From positions 1 through 8,104 of the forward strand of contig JAEXHA010000019.1 of the NCBI GenBank assembly GCA_023450335.1: DNA of 8,104 nucleotides. The letters are read 5' to 3'. Origin of the DNA: Actinomycetes bacterium. GTDB lineage: Bacteria; Actinomycetota; Actinomycetes; Actinomycetales; Microbacteriaceae. The notes under the pieces were generated by a model. That model ran no database searches. It was not told the origin of the DNA and worked only from the letters and a program-made list of their open reading frames with translations. Shown piece by piece: positions 5,797-8,104 of the stretch (its first letter is position 1; the number at the start of each line of letters is the position of its first letter). The position numbers and the translations under genes are program-made.

Positions 5797-5802
5797 TAGG
5801 CT
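5797..5802 (+). promoter_or_regulatory. Predicted -10 box of icd
   Basis: TAGGCT sits in GGATAGGCTGGA, sharing the 10-mer ATAGGCTGGA with the leader promoter at 414-423. Transcription would start near A5809, leaving a 5' UTR of about 35 bases that contains GGAAG (5830-5834). The bases at the -35 position (about 5773-5779, TCAAGAT) do not resemble TTGACA and lie within the palindrome, suggesting that the promoter depends on a regulator or is intrinsically weak. Confidence 0.55.
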
Positions 5803-5843
5803 GGAACCATCCCCGATCACGCCCGAAACGGAAGACGCATCAG

Positions 5844-8063
<2,220 letters not shown>

Positions 8064-8078
8064 CGCGAATGGACAGCG

Positions 8079-8104
8079 GGGGTGGATGCCGCGGCATCCA
8101 CCCC
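8079..8104. terminator. Probable terminator palindrome after icd (reaches the window edge)
   Basis: A perfect 26-base palindrome, GGGGTGGATGCCG followed by CGGCATCCACCCC, lies 15 bases after the icd stop. It would fold into an 11-12 bp stem with a very small loop and may continue beyond the window. It has no visible T-run, which cannot be judged at the edge. It shares the TGGATGCCG/CGGCATCCA arms with the hairpin at 4332-4363. Confidence 0.75.

Noticed and set aside
5718..5843. Longer icd start at 5718
   Set aside because: It would translate the operator palindrome and -10 box, and the extra residues are absent from known monomeric Icd proteins.

Overview
The window is typical of a high-GC actinobacterial chromosome, most likely Microbacteriaceae (Microbacterium-like). 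The evidence is the very GC-rich third codon positions, GTG starts, TAGGCT-type -10 boxes, a candidate leaderless gene, hairpin terminators without U-tracts, and a monomeric NADP-type isocitrate dehydrogenase very close to actinobacterial Icd proteins. The family assignment is an inference from style, not from a marker gene.

Layout from left to right: (1) the 3' end of a methylated-DNA-protein cysteine methyltransferase gene (ogt-like, +, cut by the window edge). (2) A 285-base gap that is not empty. It holds a good promoter overlapping the ogt stop codon, a perfect 8-bp inverted repeat, a 24-codon ORF with a near-ideal Shine-Dalgarno sequence, and several RNA hairpins that could form alternately. 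(3) Two translationally coupled half-size ABC exporter genes (603 and 605 aa, GTGA overlap) that form a textbook asymmetric heterodimer. (4) A strong hairpin between convergent genes. (5) Two minus-strand genes: a BltD/PaiA-like GNAT acetyltransferase, then a membrane-anchored HExxH protein. (6) A divergent intergenic region with a large AT-rich palindrome over the -35 region of icd. (7) icd, complete at 739 aa, followed by a perfect 26-base palindrome at the window edge.

The most interesting part is the region in front of the ABC exporter. A short, well-initiated ORF followed by hairpins, ahead of a BmrCD/TM287-288-type heterodimeric exporter, resembles the leader-peptide arrangement of Bacillus subtilis bmrB-bmrC-bmrD, in which ribosome behaviour on a small ORF controls the exporter. 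Here this is a hypothesis from gene order and base pairing; I recognise no known leader family. The second notable element is the palindrome that would let a dimeric, probably MarR-type, regulator control icd. The rest is ordinary core and accessory gene content.
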